Shown in pieces: positions 11,480 to 23,850 of a stretch of DNA of 64,000 bases. How positions within the stretch are numbered: the first letter of the stretch is position 1; each line of letters starts with the position of its first letter. Origin of the DNA: Serripes groenlandicus (lineage: Eukaryota; Mollusca; Bivalvia; Cardiida; Cardiidae); the NCBI GenBank assembly GCA_031761405.1, contig JASEVX010000082.1, positions 622,501-686,500 on the forward strand, in the 5' to 3' direction. The position numbers and the translations under genes were made by a program. Below the pieces are notes generated by a model. The model was not told the DNA's origin, ran no database searches, and saw nothing but the letters and a program-made list of their open reading frames with translations.

Positions 11480-12890
11480 GGTACAATAGGCAGTTTGGAC
11501 ATGGCATGTAGATTTACCATGCAAGGTACATTATAGCTAAAATGGTATGTTAGTGTTGACAGTGTGTAACATAATGAGGGTAGAGGTATAAAGGTATACA
11601 CGTGAGATATTAGATTCATTCAGTGTATATACGGGATATCACGTGTATACAGCGCCATAAATGTATGTTTTGAGGAAGCGCCCAGAGAGACATGCAGCGA
11701 TATATATATATATATTGTTTTAAATACTGTCATGTTCCAGTTTCTTATACTTCTACCACTTAGTGACCATCGTCGAGTGCGCACATTTGCTTTGAATCAG
11801 ATTCTTACACTACTGACAATTTCTGTTCTATACAAAAAGAGGAATTTGAGTATCATATACCTTACACTGTATCACTCAAAACTTCCAGAATTATTGTTAG
11901 TTATATTTTTCATACAATGTTTATTAGTGCTAGTGCGTTACTGCGCTGGATTTGGCATTTTTTAATAAATTCACGTGATGTATACAAACCGTAGTTAAAT
12001 TTAATACGTCTGCAGTATCAGCAAAAACAACAACAAAATAAGGTAAATAGTGTTCCAATGGCCTCATAAATGCCTTATCTGCCTGTTATAGGCGCCACAT
12101 GCACAACAAGATGATCCAAAGGTGATTGAAGAGTAGTTGGCCATATCTTTGATGGTTTGGTTATGAAATGTGTGCTCCAATCTATTAAAAGGGAAAATAC
12201 TACCAGACGTACACATGAAATGACTGAAAAGTTCAACAGCAGTTATATGAATGAAGATTAAACAGATTTTCTAAAACAAGTACCAGGTATTATTCAAAAG
12301 GACTTGAATTTCTTGGATTAATCATTTGAAACTTATGAAAAAGGCTTCTTACCGAAGAAGTTTATGAGTCTGGTGAAACATGTTCTAAGGGGATAAGTGG
12401 CGCTTTTGTAAAAGGAAACTCGCCACCAAAGATTTTTTAACCTGCCAATAAAATTCTCATTAATCGGCTTAAAGCCCTAAATACAGAAATTACAACTGAA
12501 AGACAAACAACATGGCCTGTGAAACTATTGAAATGTATTTACACATTTTTGAAAGTTCTAAAATATTTTTGATAAAGCATAAGATATAAAGGGTACACCA
12601 TGTTGCATTAGAGATGTCGGATTTCATATTGTACTACGAAGGGCGTGGACAATTGATATCTCGCTAGTCCGAAGGTCGAAGTAGACGTCAAATTTCACAC
12701 TTTCCGAGAAGACAATATAAAAAACCCGATGTCGCTACTGCAATATAATTTTTCTTTTATTATTTACATTGTATAAATTTTAAGACAGAATAAAGATTAA
12801 ATTCATACTAAATTCTATATTTTAAACAAATCAATGGAGTAATGCAAGCAATACAAAAGTCCCCTACCGGACAAAATTATAAGTTTTAAA
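11480..12890. other. No gene recognised
   Basis: Short frames only, none with a motif I know. A TA dinucleotide run lies at 11700-11715. Confidence 0.35.
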
Positions 12891-12894
12891 AGCC

Positions 12895-13790
12895 TCACTT
12901 TAGATTTATGCCTCTTGACATACTTGGTTTTCTTATGGTCCTGATTAAATGTGCGAGGTGCTAGAGTTGTAGACATGAAATTGCGGAACAAAGTATACAA
13001 GTCAGACCTTGACCTTAGGAGTAGGTGGCTGGTTATAGTGCATGACACATCATCTTGCTATGAATAATCCATGCAAACATAGTTAAGACACGGCAGAAAA
13101 GCCTCAGAATGTTTGAGCCCAAACTGTGTCCTTGACCTTGGGAGTAGGTGGCTGGGTGATGCGCATGACACATACTCTTGTTATGGAGAAAATGTGTGTG
13201 CAGTACTATCAAAATCAATTCAAGCATGAGGAAGATACAGCCCGGTTATGAAATTGCGGGCAGATAATGGTTGAGCCCAAACTGTGACCTTGACTTTGGG
13301 AGTAGATGGCTGGGTATGCATGACATATCATTTCGTTATGAAAAATAGTTATGTGAAGTAATATCAAAATACATTCGAGCATGTGGAAGATACAGGCTTG
13401 AGACGAAGTTGCGGACAGGCATTGTTGGAGCCCAACCTGTGACATTGACACTGGGAGTAGGTGGCTGGATGAATGTGATATGCGTGACACATCATCTGGT
13501 TATGAATAATACTTGTGTTAAACAAAATCAAAATCCATTAAGGTATGTGGAAAATACAGGCACGAAATTGCGGACAGACTGACAGACGGATAAACTGTGA
13601 TAGGTGGCTAGGCGATGTGCTCGACACATCATCTGGTTATCGAGAATAGTTGCGTGCAGTAATATCAAAATACATTAAAGCACGTGGAAGACACAGCCCG
13701 GACAAGGAATTTCGGGTGAAGTGACAGATGGACTGACGGACGGGAGCAAATATATAGTCCCTAAACGGTCTCCGACCCGTAGTGGACTTA
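12895..13790 (-). repeat. Tandem repeat, about 180-base units, five copies
   Basis: Units share GACCTTGGGAGTAGGTGGCT, then GCATGACACATCATCTNGTT and ATCAAAATACATTNAAGCA. They are strongly diverged in length. The last unit runs into GCAAATATATAGTCCCTAAA. This looks like a repeat family common in bivalves; open frames across it (for example 13215-13490) are repeat-encoded and not genes. Confidence 0.7.
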
Positions 13791-13859
13791 TAACGAAATA
13801 ATTAAATTTATACATAAAAAGAAAATTATGACCATGCTTCATTTCCTTTTTTTTCTTTT

Positions 13860-14080
13860 TTTCTTTTCAATATATAACTTTATTAGGTCCGTGAAATTAG
13901 GTTTACGAGATACGAACTGTGACTTTTGTTAGGTCCGTGAAGTTAGGTTGATGAGAGACGAATTGAAGAGTGACGAACTCAAATTCTTTGTGAAGTCCAA
14001 TCCATTTCTCCAATGTATATGTTTTTATGTTTCCTTTCATGTAAAACATATGATAATTTAATATGTTTAAACTAATCTAG
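13860..14080. repeat. Short direct repeats with GACGAA motifs
   Basis: Two copies of TTAGGTCCGTGAA(A/G)TTAGGTT start near 13883 and 13928, each followed by GAGA(T/G)ACGAA. It merges into the array that follows. Confidence 0.5.
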
Positions 14081-14755
14081 AATATCTTCGTCAACTCATC
14101 AACTATATTTCTTTCTTTTAGATAATGTTTCTGAACGAATTGAATGCAAATCAGGTCCTATTTTACATGTCATGGCAATCTGTCATTCAGACGAGTTTCG
14201 TCAAGTTCGTCAATTCGTCAATTTGATAGACGAATGTTCGTTAAAAATGATTATCTGAAAACTTTGATTCTGTCTTTTAGATTATGTCTCTGGACGTATT
14301 GATGCAAATTAGGTCCTAATTCAAATAAGAAGAGCTGCGTCAAGTTCGTCAATTCGTCAACTTGTCAATTTAGTTGATGAATAGAATATTTTTCTGAAAA
14401 CTTTATTTCTGTCTTTTATATAATGTATCTGGACGTATTGAATGCAAATAAATCCCTATTTTCAAATTGCATGGCCATCAGTTATTCAGAAGAGCTTCGT
14501 CAAGTTCGTCAACTGATCAATTTGCTTGACTAATTGACGATTTTTTTGAACTTTATTTCTGTCTTTAAGATAATGTATCTGGACGTATTGAATGCAAATT
14601 AGACTTAATTTCATTCATATTTCATGGCTATCGGTCATTCAGAAGAGCATCGACAAGTTTGTCAATTCGTGAACTCGTAAATTTCTTTGACGAATTGACG
14701 AAAACAATATTTTTCTTAAAACATTATTTCTGTAGTTTAGATATCATGGTCACTT
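14080..14755. repeat. Tandem repeat, about 150-base units, rich in TTCGTCAA
   Basis: Five diverged units share TTTCTGTCTTTTAGATAATG, TCTGGACGTATTGAATGCAA, then an AGAAGAGC(T/A)TCG(T/A)CAAG block followed by TTCGTCAATTCGTCAA and its complement TTGACGAATTGACGA. Each unit can fold around the CGTCAA/TTGACG pairs. No coding frame is shared. Confidence 0.65.
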
Positions 14756-14759
14756 TGTA

Positions 14760-15830
14760 TCTTGTATCTTGTATATTGTATCAGTATATTCCTATTTTCT
14801 TAGGAGAACTCTCTAGGGATACATAACAATATATACATAACAATAATATAAACATTTTTAAATACGCCTAGTGATTGCGCTTTTCAATGTTATGTAATAA
14901 GCCTCAATTTTTTCTTCAAAGATAGCCGTTGCTTTCTATGTACGTTTTCGTATTCTAGATGAAATCATTGAATACCTTCATCCTATGTTGCAACCGCTGC
15001 TTTGGTTATGTTTAAACTCTGGCCACCGTCAGGTCTTTCAATGTTATTTTTACTGTCACGACCACGCTGTAGTTAACCCGGACATAATGAAAATGAAACG
15101 AGTTGCTTTAATTCGTCAACCAAATGGTAAACAACTGCTAATAACACAAAAATAATAGTGAACACATAGCCAAAAGTAACATTTATATTTTAATGTAGTT
15201 TTATTTTGAAAGACTTTGCAAACTTCACAACTCAAAGACCAGAACCAATAACTATCACACATTTCTAAAAAAATAAAACAGGCCAAAAAACAAAATGTCT
15301 AAGCCATTTTAATATTGAATATCTATTCCCAACCCTTGATAATATTTCTACAAAGCACTCTGATCATTTACTCAATATAACTACATTCTAGTACACAGCT
15401 GTGTCTAGATCTCAAGTTCAGTCATAAGCTGAAGTTCGAATCGCCAGTGGTACGAATCGTTAAATGTTTGAAGCGTACCAAAACAACTCGCTAAATAAAC
15501 TGTATTATAAACAAATACTGGTCTTAATCATACAAAAGACAATTCAATTTTTTTTTAACACCATGACACTGAACAGAACTAGAAAAGGGTAAAAACCGCT
15601 TGACAAAATATGTGCAATGCTGCACGCTGCTGCATGCTAAACGGAAATAAATATGTCTGAAAACAACTAGCAACCAATGCGCATAAATAAGAGCAAAGGA
15701 CCAAAGGAGCATTGAGTACCGGCAAAGTACAATACAAATTATATGAGGTTTTGATCCGTATTGCTAATTGTGGTGTATAAGCATTGTAACGTGCATTTTG
15801 TATATTTTTCAATAAATGAATGAAAAACAA
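14760..15830. other. No gene seen
   Basis: AT-rich DNA with overlapping short minus-strand frames (15524-15830) that have no recognisable motif and no paralogue in the window. Confidence 0.35.
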
Positions 15831-15837
15831 AATATAT

Positions 15838-17270
15838 CAGCTGTGCTGTAGAGAAACCAACCTAAGTGTCATATTAATCTCAACATTCAAGCATTTTGGT
15901 CTGAATCCGTAATGTTCACCAATTAATCGCATAGCTCTTTGAACAAAAAGCTTCAGATCATCGTAATTAATACGACTTTCATGGATTCGTGAGCGGTATC
16001 TTACACGGACACTCTGCTGTTAAGTTTGAATGAGTACGACTCAAATAATATCGTCGAATAATCTCTACAGTTTCTTAGTTTCCTCTGAGGACATACTTTG
16101 ATACTACAGTTTAACTTAAACAATTTCCCTTTTACAACAAATATGCGGCAGAAATTAAAAACATATGGTAATACTCTATAGAGAAAAGTAAACATGATGA
16201 TTGCATACAGTACAATTGATTGTGTCAAAAGCGGATATTGCTAATAATGAAACGCATTGATGTTGTTTAAATACTGTTCTAAACTGCGTAAAGCGCAAAT
16301 CTAAACCTCGACTTCACATGTCACGGCGGATATTCGTTATAAATAGACGAGGTTCAGACAAGGTTCAGAACCGTGTTCAAGGTACATCCCCAAAGGAGTA
16401 ATTGAACCAATTAAAGCTCTATCATTAGACACTACTATGAAATTTAAGCTGCCAGAGGTTTCCTTTTAATTTTTGAAACGAACACATTGTTGTTGATGTG
16501 AATTAAAGCTCTGCTTATGTGTGTGCACTGTCTTTAACATCTTACATTAGAAGTAATGTCTCTCCATTCTTAATATAAAAGTTTCAACATTTATAATAAT
16601 CGTGTTAAATTTGGTCATCGATTTTTAACACAAACGTTATTTATTATCCTCATATTTACTCTTGCAAATATTTATAATGTTTCATATATTGCCTTTCGGC
16701 CGAACCAGCTACATGTAATTACTATTTAAATATGCTTTCTAAATTAGTTAGCTTGGATATTGCTCGTAAATGCCTGTTCTACTGCATAAAGAAAGTCACC
16801 TAACATCATCAATCAAATCTTACAAAACACTTCTAATATGTGTGTGAAACACTTTCTTTTTATATGTTTTACCACATGTTGCTCACAATAGTATCATACA
16901 TGACGAAGTAGGTGCACAAATACCGTATTCCCAAGAAACGAATTCTAAACTTAACTTAATATTGTTTTTGACCTCTTAAAACTACTTGAATATACAATTG
17001 AATTAAAATAGTTCATGTGTGGGACTCTGTAACGTTTATAGGGGTATATCGTGGTTTAGACGAATGGTTTCGTGTACCATTAGTATCTGCCGTTTAATTG
17101 TATAAACGTAGTGCCATTACTCATTCAAACTTACTATGAGTCTATTTATATGTTGTTGTTTTTTCGCCTCGTTCAACATTGTTCTGTGATATCACGGCGT
17201 ACTACTGGTCATAACGAACTACTGGTACAGTAAACCGAAACCAGAGAGTCAGATGTATCGCTTATCCAAT
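15838..17270 (+). repeat. Paralogous non-coding block, copy 1 (inverted relative to copies 2 and 3)
   Basis: The part 15838-16150 is the reverse complement of 36870-37140, with about 75-80 percent identity by eye. The part 16250-17270 is the reverse complement of 52385-53460 at higher identity. It carries TATAAATAG on the plus strand at 16337-16345, and the same box is present in copy 3 in the corresponding orientation. No long open frame is conserved between copies, so this may be a transcribed non-coding unit or an unrecognised element. Its right end runs into a SINE. Confidence 0.7.
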
Positions 17271-17381
17271 AATCCAGACGCCAATGAGGAAAGTCCATTA
17301 CTACCATCTTTAATGTATTTTGTATGACACGACCGTAGATCGAATCCGCGATCTCCCGCACCTGAGATGGATTTATCCGGG
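17152..17381 (-). mobile_element. tRNA-derived SINE, minus strand
   Basis: On the minus strand the head has a B-box-like GATTCGATCTAC, and the 3' domain reads GTGATATCACAGAACAATG then TTGAACGAGGCGAAAAAAC. The 3' part recurs on the plus strand at 50840-50990 and 52380-52505, at the edge of the duplicated block. Confidence 0.65.
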
Positions 17382-17397
17382 TTTTTTCGAGGGTTTA

Positions 17398-17505
17398 AAA
17401 TTATTTCAGTTAGATTACGGCGACAGTTCAATTAGTTATGACCTTTGGGTAAACAAACCAGTACTAGGCTCGGAAATGTGCCTTGCCCGAGGGAATTCCA
17501 TCATA
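17398..17505 (-). mobile_element. SINE 3' fragment, minus strand
   Basis: It contains ATTATTTCAGTTAGATTACG and AAACAAACCAGTACTAGGCT, which are the reverse complement of the body of the SINE at 26685-26905. The head is absent. Confidence 0.65.
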
Positions 17506-17559
17506 AGGGCATATATTCAAAGAAAGAAAAAGTTAAAGACATCGGTATCACACGCATAA

Positions 17560-18820
17560 GTAAGTAAATTGTTTATTATTGCGACATGTGTTAACAATTT
17601 ATAATATACATTCATAATTTAACAATTATTATTTGTTAAAGTGCACCGGCCCCATGGGCCTGTAAGTCAACAGAGAATACATGTTACATTATGCATGTAT
17701 GTATCATACACATATACATGAATTATATGTTCTCTTTACTAGCATTAAACAACCTTGGAAATATCAACCCTATTACAATGGGTTCACTGATGAAAACAAT
17801 ACCAATGTCGTTCTCACTGTACTGATGTGAACTATGGCATTCTATGTCTTTTACAGATAACCAGAATGTTGAAAATCTTTGGAAATTATGTGCCTAAATA
17901 TCACAGCATTTGACCTCTAGAACACGTACAGATATGATTTTAAGTCTGCTAGGTTGGTACAGCATACAATGCGAAATTGACAATCGCAAACTAGCTTTCC
18001 TTCAACGACTGTGTAAAATGCCTACGAACTGTCTCACCAAGCAGATTTTCACTTACAGTCTGAATTAGTTCCAAACAAGTTAATGTATTTGACGAAAAGG
18101 TTTTATTCCTTATACTTTCAATCCGTTGCAAAAAATATGGTTTAACTGCATATATGAAGTCGTATCTTACTACTAGCAAATTCCCTGAAAAATAATCTTG
18201 GAAAAGGATAGTTTTTAGAGTCGTTGAAAAGAAGTTTAATGCGAGTGTCAGGAAAGAATGAACCTTCACCATGACTTCGACCGTTTTGTGTTTGTTCACA
18301 AAAACAGTCTTCCATCATTATTTTGGTTATGTGCAAAACCACGCAAAACTATGTATCATGCATCAAGTGCTATACAAGTATTAGTAAGTAGCAAACACTT
18401 AAGAGAAACAGTCAGTCAGTGGGTGTACTGCCAAAATATGATCACAGATATCCAGGGACACTTCATATCCGAATGTGCTCATTTCTCAATTGAACGGAAT
18501 TTATATTTTGAAAACATCAGTTTTTGGCCTGGGGCTTTAGCCCCTGGTCATAGTAGTAAAACTATTTTTTCGGAGTTTGCAGCCTGCCAATTGCTGTTAA
18601 GACCCAATGCATTTAAAAGGTTAAGATCTCCCAAAAAATGATCATTATAATGTTGTTGGAACATCAGTGAAAAACTTAAGGCGTGAGTACTCCAATATAA
18701 GTTTAACAAATGTTTTAGAAATTAATGCGCCGAGAGTTCAAATATGGAAGCTTATTAACTATTAACATTCGCGAAGTGGAACGGAAAAATTAAAATGTGA
18801 ACAGAATGTTTATCTTAATG
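17560..18820. other. No gene recognised
   Basis: Overlapping open frames of 102 codons (minus, 17991-18299) and 127 codons (plus, 18258-18641) show no motif I know. Neither has codon or start context that would favour it. They might be parts of a decayed element. Confidence 0.35.
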
Positions 18821-18824
18821 AAAT

Positions 18825-19110
18825 CTAGGCCAAGTTCGAATATGGGTCATGCCAGGTTAACAACAAGGTTACTAGACCTAATTGAAGGGAAATATTGTTA
18901 ATACTCTTGAGACCGCATTCTTCGCTTCAGCAGCTTGAAACTGTTTTAGAAAGTTTGTATTTATATTATCTAGTCCATTCTCGAATATAGGTCATATCAG
19001 GTAACAAAAATAGGTCACCAGGCCAAATGAAGGAAAATCTTTATTACACTCTGGAGGTTGCACTTTGAATATTTGTCAAAATAATTGTCTTGATGAGTTT
19101 TGCAAAACAC
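18825..19110 (+). repeat. Two diverged units of a bivalve-type tandem repeat
   Basis: Two units share TTCGAATATGGGTCATGCCA (second: CTCGAATATAGGTCATATCA), then a GGTNACTAGNCC block and GAAGGGAAATATT. I recall similar units in long arrays in bivalves. There is no coding. Confidence 0.55.
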
Positions 19111-19640
19111 TTTCTCCCAGTCTAGTACATGGTTTAGAGAATTATTTCTACTTAATGGCTGTTGATTTAACTTTGACATATTTCTCAATATAATAAGGCA
19201 GAAACTTCAAAGTATTCTGCCTAAACATGCTTTCAAATTTGCCTTTGATTCTTCATGTCTTAAATGTGAATACTTGTGCGCTCTTGCAATCAGGTGAGCG
19301 ATATAGTGCCAACAAGGTCCTCCTGTTTTCAAATTGGCAGTTTTATAATATTTACTATTTTTCATATGTTCTTTCAATTTCTTAACAATAAATACATTAA
19401 CATAAGCTGCAATTGTTATTTCCTTTCACATCTTCCCTATTTCTTCAACCTTCCTGCATCCCCTAGCACTTTCAGTGCTTTGATTACTGTACTAAAGCTA
19501 TGTTTTCCTTTGTCAGAAGATTTACTACCCAGAAAGAGCAATTTATCAGATATCTTCTTGGCATTGATTTGCCAACAGCATTTAGTCTACCCGAATACAA
19601 TCGAACCTGTTATGTTCAATTGTGTATGCGATACATATAT
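19110..19640. other. No gene seen
   Basis: A 124-codon plus frame at 19276-19650 is Phe/Cys-rich without family motifs. It is probably chance in AT-rich DNA. Confidence 0.3.
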
Positions 19641-19685
19641 AATGTATTGAGAAACAGTTCTGTTTAGCTGTAAATATACCCAACA

Positions 19686-19830
19686 GATGGGCGTGTATGT
19701 ATATGCACATGTATATGTATGCGTGTGTTTGTGTATGTATGTGTATATCTGTGTATTCATATGTACGTGTGTGTATGTATAAATGTATATATATATATAG
19801 ACGTGTGTAATGTATATGTATATATATTTT
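19686..19830. repeat. Degenerate (TG/TA) microsatellite
   Basis: Alternating purine-pyrimidine sequence made of TGTATG, TGTGTG and TATATA steps. It could adopt Z-DNA in the TG parts. The Tyr/Ile/Val-rich frames on both strands here are artefacts of it. Confidence 0.8.
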
Positions 19831-20510
19831 TTCTTCTTCACCCTCTGTCTTTCATCTGTTTTGATTTCTCATTTTCTCTATCTAGAGACAAACATATTCT
19901 ATCCCTCCTCTCATCTGTCTGTCAATTATTCGGTTATGTCTTCTCATGTGTACATTTACTATTAACCTTCAGAGCACTTCATATTTCGTTTCGATGAGGT
20001 GTTCCTCGGGGGTATCTAAGGATATGTCTTGCGTTTCTCAGGTAGAACACCCTATAGCATTGTAAAGAGATTCCTAAGCGTTCAACTAATCCAAATAAAA
20101 TAGGGGTCATGTTTTATGCAATAAAAATATCTTTTTGGGAGAAATCGGGCTTAGACAAAACTGGGTTTTCACATACTCTACATTCACTTTCAAACAATGT
20201 CAAAAGTCAAAATACTAAACATACTGAAAATGATCAAATCAATGAAATGTCCTTTTCTTTTTAAAATTATCTTAGCAAGACATGTGATTATATATAATTG
20301 TACATTAATGAGATTTAAATAAAATATGAGCTCTCTAAAGAAAAAGGTTCAAATGTATTTTTCTTTTATCATAAAACAAGTTGGTCTTTGATCTTCTTAT
20401 AATATTCACAATTACTTAATTACATTTTGATAGGAGTTGTTTGATCCTCATCAATGGCTACTGTCTTTCCGCTCTATAATATTACATCCATATCAAAAGT
20501 TGTTTGCTGC
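19831..20510. other. No gene seen
   Basis: AT-rich DNA with no motif-bearing frame. Confidence 0.3.
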
Positions 20511-20514
20511 TATT

Positions 20515-20905
20515 GCGTCAAAATACGTCTATAGATGGGAAAGGGTTAAGGAATAAGTTTAAAACTCTTAACATACAGTCCACGATCTAATGTTACAATA
20601 CTCGAAGCCCACACTAACAGGAAGTTAACAAGTTCTTCCTGTATGGACGGATGCGGTCATCCTTAGCCTTAGGTCCGCGACTTAAACCTTTCCAACCGAC
20701 AGACACATGTTGACACATATGCAGCCGACCACTGTTAAACACATTGTGATAAAAAGACAAACTGCTCATTATTAGCAATTTCCCCCCTTTTTCCACAATG
20801 TTTTCAACTCCATTTAAGAATTAAACTCTCATTTATGGATGTTTTCTCCACATTTTTAGCCAAGACATTTCAAAGATCGGCTTCTGCAGGTGTAAAGCAT
20901 GTGAG
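20515..20905. mobile_element. Palindromic TTAA-type MITE fragments
   Basis: The terminus GATGGGAAAGGGTTAA lies at about 20535-20550. Internal family sequence (CTCATTATTAGCAATTTCC, CCACAATGTTTTCAACTCC, TTCAAAGATCGGCTTCTGCA) spans 20765-20895. The two pieces are probably remains of separate insertions. Confidence 0.55.
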
Positions 20906-21600
20906 ACATTTGGTTTAAATAGCATCTACCCGCAATGTACATGTTTAAGTATCTTTTCATGTTATATTTTATTTGGTATGGATAATCGACATATATACAT
21001 TAACTAGCCTCCCATACGCGCACCACCCTCCTTTATCTATTTCTGCTCTCTTTACATCTATCTCTTTCTTCCTCTTTCTCCGTCCTTGCTCTCTCTCTCT
21101 CTCTCCACTCTCTTTTATGTATCTGTTTCTTGTATTATAAATTACAAAGCTAAAGTAAGCTGATATTGTATGCACATGCTAAATATTCACCGTGCTTCCT
21201 GTAAATCAATCTTTATTGGAGAGGACCTTCAATAAGCTATGAGCTTTCAGTCCAATCCATTTCTCCATTGTATATTTTTTGATGTTACCTACTATGTAAA
21301 AAGATATGAGAATCAAATATGTTTAAATTAATGTACAAGTAGAACCAAAATCAGCTTATTTTGGTTCTACTTCATACGATTATTGAACAATAGTCGATCG
21401 TACATGTGTATAAATTTCCAGCGACATTGATGCATTGCATCAACTTTCTCTTGTTCGAATATTGAACAAAAGTACGACATACATGTGTATACATTTATTT
21501 AACGTATTCCAACATGTTTGCGCATGTTGACCGACCTGCAGCAGACAATTTTCGAAACGAATGTGGCAAGAGAAGAAATGCCTTAAAATGAGCAAATTCG
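20906..21600. other. No gene; short CT-rich tract
   Basis: A CT-rich tract lies at 21040-21115. The minus frame over it encodes only a Glu/Arg-rich low-complexity peptide. Confidence 0.35.
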
Positions 21601-21604
21601 AACA

Positions 21605-21834
21605 TTAACCCTTTCTTTCATACTACAATTCTGCAGCAGACTACTTTGAACATAATTTGTCAAACACAAGAAACTCTCTATAATTGAATGGATAACCTAT
21701 GACTAAAAGTGGAAAACATTGTAGCAAAAGGAGAAATTACTCGTTTTGAGCAATTTCTTCTTTTGTCACCATGTTTTCAAAAAGCCGTCTGCTGCAGAGG
21801 CGTCAGAAAGCGTTTATATGAGGGAAAGGGTTAA
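21605..21834. mobile_element. Palindromic TTAA-flanked MITE, full length
   Basis: A 230-base element starts TTAACCCTTTCTTTCATA and ends TATGAGGGAAAGGGTTAA. Its interior is an imperfect palindrome around CTCGTTTTGAGCAATTTC. It lies in the same orientation as, and is close in sequence to, the copy at 28018-28245. It has no coding capacity. TTAA at both ends fits the target preference of piggyBac-type transposases; that link is inference. Confidence 0.8.
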
Positions 21835-22924
21835 CACAAGGTTTTTCAACTATCTTCAATATTCATAATTTCATTCGTTTTAAGGTAGAACGCGCCTCTA
21901 AAAAAATATTCGAATTTCCTCACGAAATTTTGCATCACCATAATACAGCATATGCCCAATAAGATTATGTTTTTACTTTTTTCGTATCTAAAACAGTTTT
22001 TAAACTACGAGACCTCAAAGTATACCACTGACGTCACTATTTAGACGTCTCTCAAATGTCCCTCGTTAAAACAACAATAGCTGATAGTTTGGTCAATTTT
22101 AGGTTGATAGCTACGAAATTATATCACGATTTGCATCTTAAGAATACCTTCACGTACATGTAATTTTCTTCTTTGTGTCGTACGTTTAAAAAAAATAACG
22201 CGTCTATAACGTCACTTTTCAGGAGCGAAATGACGTCGCGTTTTTTCGCGTAAGAAAAGGCGACCTTTTTTCATTTAAAAAAAATCTGTACATTTAATTT
22301 TTGATTTTTTTTAATCTATTCATTTATAATTTTATTAAAAATCGTTTGATATCAAGAAAAGTATACCTTACCGACTTCGTTTTTTCACAATATCAATTTA
22401 TCTAACCCCTACTGTAGTGCATCACGGAGCGTGAAATGCATTAAAATGACAGGTTTGCCTCGAAAGAAAGTTACCGAAAAACATCAAGCAAATAGAGAAC
22501 TCTATCATTTACCAAGAAAACGTATTGTGGACATATAATATTTTGACCAACATTTTGCAAACAGCTGTAAAATTGTGAAAATTATTTAAATATCGTAGAT
22601 TTTATAAAGGAAAACACTAACTAAGTTACATTTTCGCTGCCGGCATTGCCGCGCTGTGTCTGCTATACATACATGAAACCGATCGAAAGGAAGGAAGGGG
22701 TCCTTTACACATAGCATCAAGGCATCCTTCAGCAAGGTAAAGCTTTTTTTATTATCTTACTTCATACATCTTTAAATAAGGATATATGTGCATATAACCA
22801 TATAGCACAACACTCGTTATAAGAGAAAAATAATAACTTTCGTTGCACATGCACTTTACCGGGAATTAATAATTATATATCGCGGGAGGACATTCCCGAA
22901 CATCCTTCTCTCAAATTTAATCAT

Positions 22925-23150
22925 GACTGTCTCTCCTATTTGTTAACCACTTCCAACATACAGCAGATAACTTTTGAAAATATTGTGGCAAAAGGTGAAA
23001 TTGCTCATTATGAAAATGTTCTATATTTCTCACAACAGTTTCGTAATTTTTCTTTGTTCTTTGAGTATTTAATGTTTTTTTTTTTTTTTCGAAATGTTTT
23101 GAAAGTTTTAAGGAGCATATTTATTATACGTGGGAAAGTGATTTGTAAAG
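22925..23150. mobile_element. Diverged palindromic MITE fragment
   Basis: It has AATATTGTGGCAAAAGGTGA and ATTGCTCATTATGA, family sequence, between decayed ends (AACCACTTCCAACATA and CGTGGGAAAG). Confidence 0.55.
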
Positions 23151-23644
23151 AAATCTAAATACATCCTATAAGTTACTCAATTAAATTCCCAATTGTATCG
23201 CCTCGATACATTGCGCCCGGTAAAGTGCAGACTAACATAATTTTCAGTTATAGGTCAACACCTGCTGTAATAAAATTCTTACCATCTTTCAGAAATGTTG
23301 ACCTATTCACAAGATGACGAATGGCTTCCACCAAATAACTTTTTAAAGAACGGAGCGAATAGTTGGGCCTATTGTAGAGACAAAGGCCCGTGAATCTTGT
23401 GAAAGGACGTGCGCTCGAAAACACTTTGATGAGATCGGCTACCCTTTCTACATTTCCAGCGGTAGACGATTCACGTTGTTACTATTATTATTTTTGTTAT
23501 TATAATTATGATTCCGGTCAAACGAAATTTAAAAACAGGCATGTGTCATTTGCATTACCCCTACCACGAATATGGGCCATGTCCGATATCTGTAACATAT
23601 TGAAGCGTATAATGCATTAATTGTGTTAAATAATTAGGGTAAAG

Positions 23645-23850
23645 TAAACCCTTTCCCATTGTAGACGCATTCTGAAGCAAACGAATATTAAAACATTGCA
23701 TCAAAAGAATAAATTGCTCATCTTCTACTTTTGCCACAGCGTTTTCAATTATATTCAATAATGAGACTTACATTTATAGAGAATATCCATATGTTTTACT
23801 AAATGTTTTTAAAGTCGTCTGCTGAAGACATTTTGAACTGAACACTTGCA
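23645..23850. mobile_element. Palindromic TTAA-type MITE copy, diverged
   Basis: It begins AAACCCTTTCCCATTGTAGA and contains AAATTGCTCATC, TTTTGCCACAGCGTTTTCAA and AAAGTCGTCTGCTGAAGAC. The right terminus is lost. Confidence 0.6.

Noticed and set aside
11732..11965. 77-codon Leu-rich frame that looks like a membrane peptide
   Set aside because: AT-rich DNA gives hydrophobic frames by chance; there is no conservation evidence.
18258..18641. 127-codon plus frame and the overlapping 102-codon minus frame
   Set aside because: No motif, no paralogue, no splice or start support; treated as chance frames.
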